DNA of 64,000 bases. Source: Azospirillum cavernae. Lineage in GTDB: Bacteria > Pseudomonadota > Alphaproteobacteria > Azospirillales > Azospirillaceae. The notes under the pieces are model-generated. The model did no database searches and was not told the DNA's origin. It worked only from the letters and a program-made list of their open reading frames with translations. Positions 8,266 through 15,776 of the stretch are shown here, piece after piece (within the stretch, counting starts at the first letter, position 1; the number at the start of each line of letters is the position of its first letter). The DNA lies in assembly GCF_003590795.1 (NCBI RefSeq), contig NZ_QYUL01000001.1, positions 1,691,001 to 1,755,000 on the forward strand, given 5' to 3'. Made by a program: the position numbers and the translations under genes.

Positions 8266-8783
8266 CGCGGCCCACCGCCCCGTTTGCCGTCCTTGTCGAA
8301 ATGGCGTTTGCGCTCGCGCTTCTCGAACGGGACGTCGACATGATGTTGATCGACGAAATCCCGGACCAGAGCGGCGATTTCCGGCGGCATCGGCACGGTT
8401 TCCACCACATCCATGCCGACCTGATAGCCCTCCCCCTCATGGGCGGACGCGGTGACGACGACGGGGACCATCCCGTCGCCCTCCGCGTCGGGGCGCAGCA
8501 CCACCCACAGGCGGGGCGGATCCTGCGACAGATTCAGGCGGTAGCCTTCGGTGTCGGTGCGGAACAGCTCCAGTTCCAGCGTCGCCGCGTGGGTGTGGGT
8601 CCAGCCCTCGCCCGCGCGCAGCACGCGGCCCGGCGGCTCGACCGGCCCGGCGCCGGGGATTACCGCCGCCACCCGCCAGAACCATTCGGCCCATGGGCTG
8701 GTCGAGGCGCGACGCTCCACCACGATTCCCAGCGGCAGGGTTTCAATGCGGTTCAACGGTTCCGAGGCCGGATCGTCGCTCAC
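8262..8783 (-). CDS. DUF3305 domain protein
   Basis: A 173-residue soluble protein recognised as DUF3305 by GIVVERR near the start, followed by WAEWFWRVAAVIPG and the downstream TEGYRLNLSQDPPRLWVVLR. The family is found with DUF3306 in Mo/W formate dehydrogenase clusters; its activity is not known. I choose the GTG at 8783 because it overlaps the mobA stop (GTGA), matching the ATGA overlap at the other end with DUF3306; an ATG at 8798 is the alternative. Coupled translation suggests DUF3305 and DUF3306 act together. Confidence 0.85.
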   Translation of the reverse strand: MSDDPASEPLNRIETLPLGIVVERRASTSPWAEWFWRVAAVIPGAGPVEPPGRVLRAGEGWTHTHAATLELELFRTDTEGYRLNLSQDPPRLWVVLRPDAEGDGMVPVVVTASAHEGEGYQVGMDVVETVPMPPEIAALVRDFVDQHHVDVPFEKRERKRHFDKDGKRGGGPR

Positions 8784-9400
8784 CGCGAGGCCCCCCACAC
8801 CATCAGCCGTTCGGCCTCTTCGATGTCCTCGGGCCGGTTGGCGTTGAAGAAGGGATCGACTGGATCAATGGAGAAATCGGCCACCGCCAGCCGGTAGCGC
8901 CCGGTCCAGGCATCCACCTTGCGCACCCCCTCCTCCTCCACGGCGCGGCGCAGATCGGCGGCCAGCGCCACCGGCCACAGCCCGAAGACCGGATGGGTCT
9001 GCCCGTCGGAGCGGGCGCAGGCGAGATCCGCCCCCTCGCGCTCCACCGCCGCCGCCAAGCGCGTCACCAGATCGCCCGGCAGAAAGGGCGCGTCGGTGGC
9101 GAAGGTGACGACCCAACGGGCGCCCGGCGCGTGGTCGCGCGCCCATTCCAGCCCGGTCAGCACCCCAGCCAACGGCCCCGGATAGCCGCCGACGACGTCC
9201 GCCGCCACCGGCAGGCCGAATTGGGCGAAGCGCGCCGGGTCGCCATTGGCGTTCAGCACCAGCGCGCCGACCTGCGGGCGGGCGGCGTCGATGACGCGCT
9301 CCAGAATCGTCCGACCGGCCAACCGCTGCAAATTCTTGTCGCCGCCGCCCATCCGGCGCGACAACCCGCCGGCCAGCAGCAACCCCACCACCTCACTCAT
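8780..9400 (-). CDS. mobA: Molybdenum cofactor guanylyltransferase MobA
   Basis: A 206-residue nucleotidyltransferase that adds GMP to molybdopterin to make MGD, the cofactor form used by FdhA. The N-terminal GTP-binding signature LLLAGGLSRRMGGGDK is complete, and the metal-binding region ATDAPFLP follows near residue 100. It overlaps fdhD by eight bases upstream and DUF3305 by four downstream. Its place in the operon supplies a dedicated last step of cofactor synthesis for the dehydrogenase. Confidence 0.95.
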   Translation of the reverse strand: MSEVVGLLLAGGLSRRMGGGDKNLQRLAGRTILERVIDAARPQVGALVLNANGDPARFAQFGLPVAADVVGGYPGPLAGVLTGLEWARDHAPGARWVVTFATDAPFLPGDLVTRLAAAVEREGADLACARSDGQTHPVFGLWPVALAADLRRAVEEEGVRKVDAWTGRYRLAVADFSIDPVDPFFNANRPEDIEEAERLMVWGASR

Positions 9401-10274
9401 CCGCGCGGCCCCCCTTGCGCCCGTGCCTTTGGTCTTCCTCGCCCGCTGCGGCGGGGTCGGCGTCGAAGATCAGACGGTCGGTTCCGGCCAGCGCCAGAAA
9501 GCGCCGCCCCTTGGCCCGCCCCACCAGGGTCACGTTGGCCTGACGCGCCAACTGCACCCCCCAAGCGGTGAAGCCAGAGCGGGAGATCAGGATCGGAATC
9601 CCCATCTGCACCGTCTTGATAACCATTTCGGAGGTCAAACGACCCGTCGTGTAAAAGATTTTGTCCGCAGCCGAAACATGGTTCAGATGCATCCACCCGG
9701 CCACCTTGTCCACCGCGTTGTGCCGCCCGACATCCTCCATATAGACCAGCGGGCGGTCCTCCTGGCACAGCACGCAGCCATGGATGGCCCCAGCCTCCAG
9801 ATACAGACTCGGCGTCAGGTTGATCGCCTTGGAGAGCGCGTAGATCCAGGAGGTGCGCAGGCGGGCGTCGGGCGGCAGCCGCACCGTCTCGAACACCTCC
9901 ATCACGTCGCCAAAGGCGGTGCCTTGGGCGCAGCCCGAGGTGAGGGTCTTTTTCTTCAGCTTGGCTTCGTAATCGGTGGCGCGTTCGGTGCGGACGACCA
10001 CCGTGTCGGTCTCCTCGTCCACGTCGATGGCGGTGATGCGGTCGTCGCGCCGCAGCATGTTCTGGTTCAGCAGATAGCCGACCGCCAGACAATCCGGGTA
10101 ATCGCCGATCGTCATCATGGTGACGATCTCCTGCCCGTTCAGATAGAGCGTCAAGGGACGCTCGACGGTGACTGAGGTTTCGACCGGGCGTCCGTCCTGG
10201 TCCAGGCCGGACACGCGTTCGGTCAGCTTGGGGTTCGCCGGATCCGGCTGTATGGTGAGGGGCGTGTTGCTCAT
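9393..10274 (-). CDS. fdhD: Formate dehydrogenase accessory sulfurtransferase FdhD
   Basis: About 293 residues. FdhD passes sulfur from a cysteine desulfurase to the bis-MGD cofactor and is required for FDH activity. Family features include ERPLTLYLNGQEI near the start, SGCAQGTAFGD and VYMEDVGRHNAVDKVAGW. Here the loop that carries the E. coli CxxC motif has a single Cys (GCAQG), while a separate CVLC lies in the GAIHGCVLC region, as in some alphaproteobacterial homologues. The ATG at 10274 is taken as start; one at 10286 is equally possible. It is the first gene of the minus-strand operon, divergent from tupB. Confidence 0.93.
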   Translation of the reverse strand: MSNTPLTIQPDPANPKLTERVSGLDQDGRPVETSVTVERPLTLYLNGQEIVTMMTIGDYPDCLAVGYLLNQNMLRRDDRITAIDVDEETDTVVVRTERATDYEAKLKKKTLTSGCAQGTAFGDVMEVFETVRLPPDARLRTSWIYALSKAINLTPSLYLEAGAIHGCVLCQEDRPLVYMEDVGRHNAVDKVAGWMHLNHVSAADKIFYTTGRLTSEMVIKTVQMGIPILISRSGFTAWGVQLARQANVTLVGRAKGRRFLALAGTDRLIFDADPAAAGEEDQRHGRKGGRADE

Positions 10275-10356
10275 GCGGCCAAGCATGGGCGACCGCCGTC
10301 GCGGCGGCAAGCCCAACCATCGCCCCGCGCCCCAGGGCTGACCCCAACCGGACCCG
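10275..10356. promoter_or_regulatory. Divergent promoter region of fdhD and tupB
   Basis: Only 82 bases separate the start codons of fdhD (minus) and tupB (plus), so both promoters must lie here or extend into the coding regions. I see no clear -35/-10 pair, dyad or ModE-like site. Confidence 0.35.
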
Positions 10357-11052
10357 ATGCAGGACTTCACCCAGGCTCTGACCACCGCCCTTCAGATGAT
10401 CGTGACGCTGGACGACGGGTTGACGCGCATCGTCGGCCTGTCGCTGCGGGTCAGCCTGACCGCCGTTCTGGCCGCCACGCTCATCGGCCTGCCGCTGGGG
10501 GCCGCCGTCGCCGCCCTGCGCTTTCCCGGACGGCGCGGGCTGTCGGTGCTGCTGAACACCCTGATGGGGCTGCCGCCGGTGGTGGTCGGGCTGGTGGTGT
10601 TTTTGCTGCTGTCGCGCTCCGGCCCCTTTGGCGTTCTGGGGCTGCTGTTCACGCCGACCGCGATGATCGTGGCGCAGACGGTGTTGATCGTTCCCATCGT
10701 CGCCTCGCTGGCCCGCCAGACGGTGGAGGATCTGCTGGTCGAGTATGACGATTTGCTGCGCGTCACCGGAGCCGGGCCGTTCCACACGTTGACGACACTG
10801 CTGTCGGAAGCGCGCTGGAGCCTGTTGACCACCGTGCTGGCCGGGTTCGGTCGGGCTTCGGCGGAGGTTGGCGCGGTGATGATCGTCGGCGGCAACATCG
10901 AACACGCCACCCGCGTGATGACCACCGCCATCGCGCTGGAAACCAGCAAGGGCGATCTGCCCACCGCGCTGGGGTTGGGGATGGTGCTGATGACCCTGTC
11001 GCTGCTGGTCAATTTTGCCGCGTCCCTGCTGCGCGAGGCGGCGAAGCGTTAG
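10357..11052 (+). CDS. tupB: Tungstate ABC transporter permease TupB
   Basis: A 231-residue inner-membrane protein with about five to six hydrophobic segments. The permease signature for contact with the ATPase is seen around EYDDLLRVTGAGPFHTLTTLL, and GFGRASAEVGAVMIVGGNI is typical of the Tup/Wtp class. It forms the channel for tungstate import together with TupA and an ATPase. The ATPase gene (tupC) usual in such operons is not present here. tupA starts 82 bases downstream. Confidence 0.92.
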   Translation: MQDFTQALTTALQMIVTLDDGLTRIVGLSLRVSLTAVLAATLIGLPLGAAVAALRFPGRRGLSVLLNTLMGLPPVVVGLVVFLLLSRSGPFGVLGLLFTPTAMIVAQTVLIVPIVASLARQTVEDLLVEYDDLLRVTGAGPFHTLTTLLSEARWSLLTTVLAGFGRASAEVGAVMIVGGNIEHATRVMTTAIALETSKGDLPTALGLGMVLMTLSLLVNFAASLLREAAKR

Positions 11053-11134
11053 CTTTTGACAGGCGGGGACTGGTCGAGGACCGGGCGATGCGTTACGTCT
11101 TGTCGATCACAACGCGTTTGGGGAGGATCACGGA

Positions 11135-11989
11135 ATGTTGCGCCGTTCATTCATCAGCCGGGCCGCGCTGGGTTGCGCCGCCGCCGTCGCCCTGTTCGGG
11201 CTGGGTTTGGGCGCGACCGCGCGGGCGGAGGAGCGTTTCATCACCGTGGCCTCCACCACCTCGACCGAGGATTCCGGGCTGTTCAAGGCGCTGCTGCCGA
11301 CCTTCACGGCGAAGACGGGGATCGCGGTGCGCGTCGTCGCCAAGGGCACCGGGCAGGCCATCGATCTGGCCAAGCGCGGCGACGCCGACGTGCTGTTCGT
11401 CCACCACAAGCCATCCGAAGACAAATTCGTCGCCGAGGGCTTCGCCGCCGAACGCAAGCCGGTGATGTACAACGATTTCGTCATCGTCGGCCCGGCCAAG
11501 GATCCGGCGGGCGTCAAGGGATCGACGGACGTCGCCGACGCGCTGGGCAAGATCGCCGCCGCCAAGGCCCCCTTCGTGTCGCGCGGCGACGACAGCGGCA
11601 CCCACAAGGCCGAGCTGTCCCTGTGGAAAACCGCCAACCTCGACCCGGCGAAGGCGGAGGGCGGCTGGTACAAGGCCATCGGCCAAGGCATGGGACCGAC
11701 GCTGAACACCGCCGCCGCGCTGGAGGGCTATGCGCTGGCCGACCGTGGCACCTGGCTGAACTTCAAGAATCGCGGCGGCCTGGCGGTTCTGGTCGAAGGC
11801 GACAAGCGGCTGTTCAACCAGTATGGGGTGATGCTGGTCAGCCCGGCCAAATTCCCCCATGTGAAGGCCAAGGACGGCCAGAGCTTCGTCGATTGGCTGG
11901 TCTCGGCGGACGGGCAAAAGGCCATCGCTGATTACCAGATCGACGGCCAATCCCTGTTCTTCCCCAACGCCAACGAACCGGGGGTGTGA
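11135..11989 (+). CDS. tupA: Tungstate-binding periplasmic protein TupA
   Basis: A 284-residue protein with a signal peptide cleaved near ARAEE (about residue 30). The TupA signature TTSTEDSGL directly after the leader and SRGDDSGTHK in the middle are the oxyanion-binding segments of the family. A GGGGAGGA ribosome site precedes the ATG. It captures tungstate in the periplasm for TupB. Tungstate uptake beside fdhA suggests that the metal is used by FDH or must be managed while making its cofactor. It is convergent with the next gene, with ten bases between stops. Confidence 0.94.
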   Translation: MLRRSFISRAALGCAAAVALFGLGLGATARAEERFITVASTTSTEDSGLFKALLPTFTAKTGIAVRVVAKGTGQAIDLAKRGDADVLFVHHKPSEDKFVAEGFAAERKPVMYNDFVIVGPAKDPAGVKGSTDVADALGKIAAAKAPFVSRGDDSGTHKAELSLWKTANLDPAKAEGGWYKAIGQGMGPTLNTAAALEGYALADRGTWLNFKNRGGLAVLVEGDKRLFNQYGVMLVSPAKFPHVKAKDGQSFVDWLVSADGQKAIADYQIDGQSLFFPNANEPGV

Positions 11990-11999
11990 GGGGCGGCGG

Positions 12000-13538
12000 T
12001 CAGACGCGCACGTCCACCGGAATGGTCAGATAGCCTTTCACGCTGGGAACGCCCTGACGAAACAGGGGCATGGCGGCCAAATCCTTGACAAAGCCTTTGC
12101 CCGCCATGTCCTCGAACGACTGGCCTTTCTTGGCCGCCATCGCCTCTTTGATCATGCGGACGACCGGGCTTTGGCTGTCGGCGACCAGCGACGGCTTGTT
12201 CTCGGCGCGCACGGTGTTTTCATAGGCCAGTTGCGACGCCGCCCGCTGCACCGACCAGTTGGCCGACGCCTTTTCCTCCGGGCTGACGCCGTCGAGGAAG
12301 GCGATGCCCGCCTTCAACCGGGCGGACGCGTCGTTGCCGGTCGGGTCGGCGCGTTTGGCCGCCTCGTCCTGCTGTTTGCTCATCAGGGATAGCGCGGCCT
12401 TCTGTTCGGTTTCCGAGAACAGGCCGCCGCCGTTGCTGGCGACGGCGAACAGCGACCGCCGGTCCAACCCGCTGAACACGGTGTTGATGATCGTCTCGTC
12501 GCCCTTGCCGAAATCCGCCGCCTTGCCGTTGGCCGACAGCTTGAGATAGCCGTCGTCCAGCGCGTCGCGCGCGTCCTTCGTCACCTTGCCCATGCCGGCC
12601 ATGCCCTTGGACGCCGATTCCTTCGACGCCGCCTTGGCCGCCTCATCGAGCATCAACGTGGCGTCGGTGATGACCGCCGCCTCCGGTTCGGGATCGGGGG
12701 CGGCGGGTTCATACTCGGCGGATTCGGTGTAGGTTCCCTTGCCGACTTCGGGAATGTCGACGTTGGCGACGAATTTGTTCAGCCCGTTTTTGAACAGTTC
12801 GGGCTTGAAACCCAGATCGGTGAAGCGCTCCAGCGCGTCTTTGCCCTTCTTGTCGTCCAGGGCGAGATAGCCGTCCGCCGTGTCGCCAAAATCGGCCCGC
12901 TTGAACGCCTCTTCATCCCGTTTCAGGCGCGCGCCGAACAGAGCGCCCATCTTTTTCGACGGATCGCCGCCAGCGCTCTCCCATTCCTCTTTCTGCGCGT
13001 CGTCGATTTCCGCCTTCAGGGCGTCCACCTGCTCGGTTCGCGCCGCGTCCGCCGCCGGATCTTGCGGCCCGCCGTCCCGCGACGGCGCGATGAGGGCGAT
13101 CATCTTGTCCTGCGCCGCGCTGACCCGCGTTTCCCGACGCTGCGCCGCCGCGCTCAAGACTTTGCCCTGCGCGGCGAGGTCGGCGTCGTCGGCGTCCTGC
13201 GGCCGTTCCTTGCTGAAGCGCTTGTACAGGCCGTTGGTCGCCAGCGCCCGCAGCCCCAGCGACACCTCTTCCGTGGTCATCTGGTTGGACTTGACCAGCC
13301 CCTCCAGCATGCCGCGCGCCTTGGTCCCCAGCGCGGCGAACACATCCCCGGCCACGCCCTTCAACGCCTTGCCCAGCGCGCTGATCTCCACCTTGTCGGT
13401 GACGCCCTTGGCTTTGTCCGCCGACACGGCTTTCCACCCGCCTTCAGCGGGCGCGGCGGCGGCGGGCGCGGTCGGAATTTTCACCGCAGCGGCGGCGGAC
13501 GCGGTGGACCCGAACAAGCTTGCGGCGCTGATGCCCAT
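12000..13538 (-). CDS. Protein of unknown function, 512 residues, no signal peptide
   Basis: I recognise no family. The start at 13538 (MGISAASLFG) has GGGGGAG nine bases upstream; a longer frame to 13595 lacks this. The sequence is hydrophilic, rich in Ala, Lys, Asp and Glu, with one or two cysteines at most and no membrane helix. An early VEISALGKAL segment is followed by a helical region (TEEVSLGLRALATNGLYKRF), a charged middle and a C-terminal part with LDRRSLFAVASNGGGLFSETEQ. The early VEISALGKAL recalls VVLSDQASRAL in the 39.4 kb gene. It is divergent from the SIR2-TPR gene across 384 bases. It may be a secreted or structural protein, but nothing decides this. Confidence 0.8.
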   Translation of the reverse strand: MGISAASLFGSTASAAAAVKIPTAPAAAAPAEGGWKAVSADKAKGVTDKVEISALGKALKGVAGDVFAALGTKARGMLEGLVKSNQMTTEEVSLGLRALATNGLYKRFSKERPQDADDADLAAQGKVLSAAAQRRETRVSAAQDKMIALIAPSRDGGPQDPAADAARTEQVDALKAEIDDAQKEEWESAGGDPSKKMGALFGARLKRDEEAFKRADFGDTADGYLALDDKKGKDALERFTDLGFKPELFKNGLNKFVANVDIPEVGKGTYTESAEYEPAAPDPEPEAAVITDATLMLDEAAKAASKESASKGMAGMGKVTKDARDALDDGYLKLSANGKAADFGKGDETIINTVFSGLDRRSLFAVASNGGGLFSETEQKAALSLMSKQQDEAAKRADPTGNDASARLKAGIAFLDGVSPEEKASANWSVQRAASQLAYENTVRAENKPSLVADSQSPVVRMIKEAMAAKKGQSFEDMAGKGFVKDLAAMPLFRQGVPSVKGYLTIPVDVRV

Positions 13539-13922
13539 GGTGAACGCTCCCCCATCAAAGCCGCCCATCCGCCCCAACGCCGGACGCGCCGCCAAAATTG
13601 CTTAGATTTCGAATGTTTTCTTGGATGCTCTCAAGCAAGAGTGTGACCGGAGCGATTAACTGGAGGTTAAAAGCGTGATGTCTTCGCAAAATTACGAGGA
13701 AATTTTGTTTCTTTTCTATTGCTTTGCTTTCTAAGGATTGACCGTTTCTTTCAGCCCACGCGGTCCTCGAACATGAGAGTTCTGACGAGAGTTGGGCGGG
13801 ATCCGCAAGAGCGCGCCGCCAAACGCAAGGCGCACAAACCCTTCCAAACCCGTCTATTTCCGTTTCTTTCCAGGACAAAAACTCTGATAGGTTGAGTTTG
13901 TTGGATCGGTGGAAGGAATGCG
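13539..13922. other. AT-rich intergenic region between unknown gene and SIR2-TPR gene
   Basis: 384 bases with no long gene and visibly richer in A and T than the flanks, mainly 13600-13760. A tiny frame at 13678-13734 (18 residues, hydrophobic end) follows a GGAGG but is too short to call. The divergent promoters of both flanking genes must lie here; no confident -35/-10 or operator was found. Confidence 0.6.
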
Positions 13923-15695
13923 ATGAGCGGGATTGCCAACACCAGCGTTGAGGAAATCGCCGACTGCATGCGCGCGCGCAAGCGGGCGAAACAGGCGTGC
14001 AGCCTGCTGATCGGGGCGGGTTGTTCGCTGTCCGCCGGGATTCCGTTGGCCAACGGCTTCGTGAACCGCATCCAAGAGGACCACAACGCAGCCTATCGGC
14101 GGGCGAAGACGAAGACCTATCCGGCGGTGATGGCGGAGTTGGGCGACGGCTACCGCCGCGATCTGGTGGCCGACGCCATTGACAAGGCCCACATCAATTG
14201 GGCGCACATCGCCATCGCCCAATTGATGAAGCACGGCTATGTCAGCCGCGTGCTGACCACCAATTTCGATCCGCTGGTGGTGCGCGCCTGCGCCATGGTT
14301 GGGGAATTCCCGGCGGTCTATGATTTCGCCGCCTCCCAGAATTTCCACCCTGAATATCTGCCGGAAAAGGCCGTCTTCTACCTGCACGGCCAGCGCGACG
14401 GCTTCATCCTGCTGCACACGGACGAGGATGTGAAACGCCACAGCGCCAACCTCGCCCCCCTGTTCCGCGAGGCCGGGCAAGGGCGGATGTGGCTGGTCGC
14501 GGGCTACAGCGGGGAAAACGACCCGGTGTTCGAGCATTTGGAAGCGGTCGAGCGTTTCCACTACAACCTGACCTGGGCGCGCTACGAGGACGAGGATCCG
14601 CCGCCCCACCTGACGAGAAACCTGCTGAAACCCGGCAAAGGCACCCTTTATCTGCGCGGCTACGACGCCGACCGCCTGTTCGTCGAACTGGCGCAACGGC
14701 TGGACTGCTTCCCACCCGACTTCATCAGCGCCCCGTTCCAGCATCTCCGCGACACGCTCGACCGGGTCGGCCCCTTCCAATTGCCGCACAAGGGCGGGCA
14801 ACTCGACATCGTGCAGGAGGCCCGGAAACGCATCGACCACGCGGAATCCGTCGTGCGTGACGTGGCCGACACCACGCGGGAACGTGTCCTGCTGGCGATG
14901 AGCCGGGGTGACTACGAGGAGGCGGTGAGGGACGTGTCCGACGGAGCCATTGCCCAGGATGACGAACTGCGGGGCATAGTGGCGACCGCGCATTTCATGC
15001 TGGGATTCGACGCTCAGAGAAGAGGCAGGGATGTTTCTGGTGATGACCACGCGCACGCGCTCAACACAGCCATCGATCATTACAAGAACAGCATCGCCAT
15101 CAAACCCGATTCCCACGAGGCGTGGAACAACTGGGGCATCGCCCTCATCGATCAGGCAAAAACCAAAGACGGGGAGGACGCGCAGCGGCTCTTCGACTTG
15201 GCCGCGCAAAAATTCGCCGAAGCCAGCGCCATCAAACCCGACCACCACGAGGCCTTCAACAACTGGGGTGCCGTCCTCGCCAATTTGGCAAAAGCCAAAG
15301 GCGGGGAGGACGCGCGGCCGCTCTTCGACTTGGCCGCGCAAAAATTCGCCGAAGCCATCACCATCAAACCTGATTACCACTATGCACTGTACAACTGGGG
15401 AAACACCCTCGTGAATCTGGCAAGAGCCAAAGGCGGGGAGGACGCGCAGCGGTTCTTCGAGTTGGCCGGGCAGAAATACGCCCAAGCCATCGTCATCAAA
15501 CCCGACAAACACGAGTCCCTGTTCAATCTCGCCTGCCTGAACGGACTCCAACACGACGAAGCCGCTTGTCGCACATGGTTGACACGCAGCCTGTCCATCC
15601 CCCACCCCGACGCCAAACACCTGCTCGCCACCGACACCGACCTCGACTCCATGCGTGACAGGCCCTGGTTCCAGGAGATGTTGGCCGCGCTCTGA
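13923..15695 (+). CDS. SIR2-domain NADase-like protein with TPR repeats (candidate antiphage effector)
   Basis: A 590-residue protein. Residues about 20-210 are a SIR2 Rossmann domain: GAGCSLSAGIP (31-41), TTNFD (112-116, Asn114), YLHG (153-156, His155) and GYSGEND (194-200). The zinc-binding cysteine pairs of deacetylase sirtuins are missing, which fits the NAD-hydrolysing SIR2 domains of bacterial defence proteins such as ThsA and DSR. Residues about 325-540 are TPR-like repeats, including three units of 44 residues that each carry IKPDxH. The model is a sensor (TPR) joined to an NAD-depleting effector (SIR2). No partner gene is obvious; the divergent unknown gene is the nearest. It interrupts a metal-cofactor gene region. 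GGAAGGA precedes the ATG. Confidence 0.85.
   Translation: MSGIANTSVEEIADCMRARKRAKQACSLLIGAGCSLSAGIPLANGFVNRIQEDHNAAYRRAKTKTYPAVMAELGDGYRRDLVADAIDKAHINWAHIAIAQLMKHGYVSRVLTTNFDPLVVRACAMVGEFPAVYDFAASQNFHPEYLPEKAVFYLHGQRDGFILLHTDEDVKRHSANLAPLFREAGQGRMWLVAGYSGENDPVFEHLEAVERFHYNLTWARYEDEDPPPHLTRNLLKPGKGTLYLRGYDADRLFVELAQRLDCFPPDFISAPFQHLRDTLDRVGPFQLPHKGGQLDIVQEARKRIDHAESVVRDVADTTRERVLLAMSRGDYEEAVRDVSDGAIAQDDELRGIVATAHFMLGFDAQRRGRDVSGDDHAHALNTAIDHYKNSIAIKPDSHEAWNNWGIALIDQAKTKDGEDAQRLFDLAAQKFAEASAIKPDHHEAFNNWGAVLANLAKAKGGEDARPLFDLAAQKFAEAITIKPDYHYALYNWGNTLVNLARAKGGEDAQRFFELAGQKYAQAIVIKPDKHESLFNLACLNGLQHDEAACRTWLTRSLSIPHPDAKHLLATDTDLDSMRDRPWFQEMLAAL
15096..15491 (+). repeat. Three 132-base tandem units coding for TPR repeats
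   Basis: Units of 132 bases (44 residues), each running from the IKPD of one repeat to the next. The first two share long identical stretches, for example around CTCTTCGACTTGGCCGCGCA; the third is more diverged. Near-identity at silent positions points to recent duplication. Confidence 0.85.
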
Positions 15696-15776
15696 CACCC
15701 CTGCGCCAACTTTCCCATTCCCAAGCCCCCGCCCGCGCCCATATCACTGTCGGCGGAACCTGGGGGGAGCGGCGGC

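Noticed and set aside
13678..13734. 18-residue frame after a GGAGG in the AT-rich gap
   Set aside because: Too short and without homology or context to call a gene; a toxic hydrophobic peptide cannot be excluded.
13854..13922. Attachment site or integrase around the SIR2-TPR gene
   Set aside because: I looked for a tRNA gene, direct repeats or an integrase and found none.
15096..15491. Tandem repeats considered as a CRISPR-like or minisatellite array
   Set aside because: The 132-base units are in frame and code for TPR motifs; there are no spacers.
13854..15698. Open frame opposite the SIR2-TPR gene
   Set aside because: The sense strand has clear SIR2 and TPR motifs; the antisense product has none.
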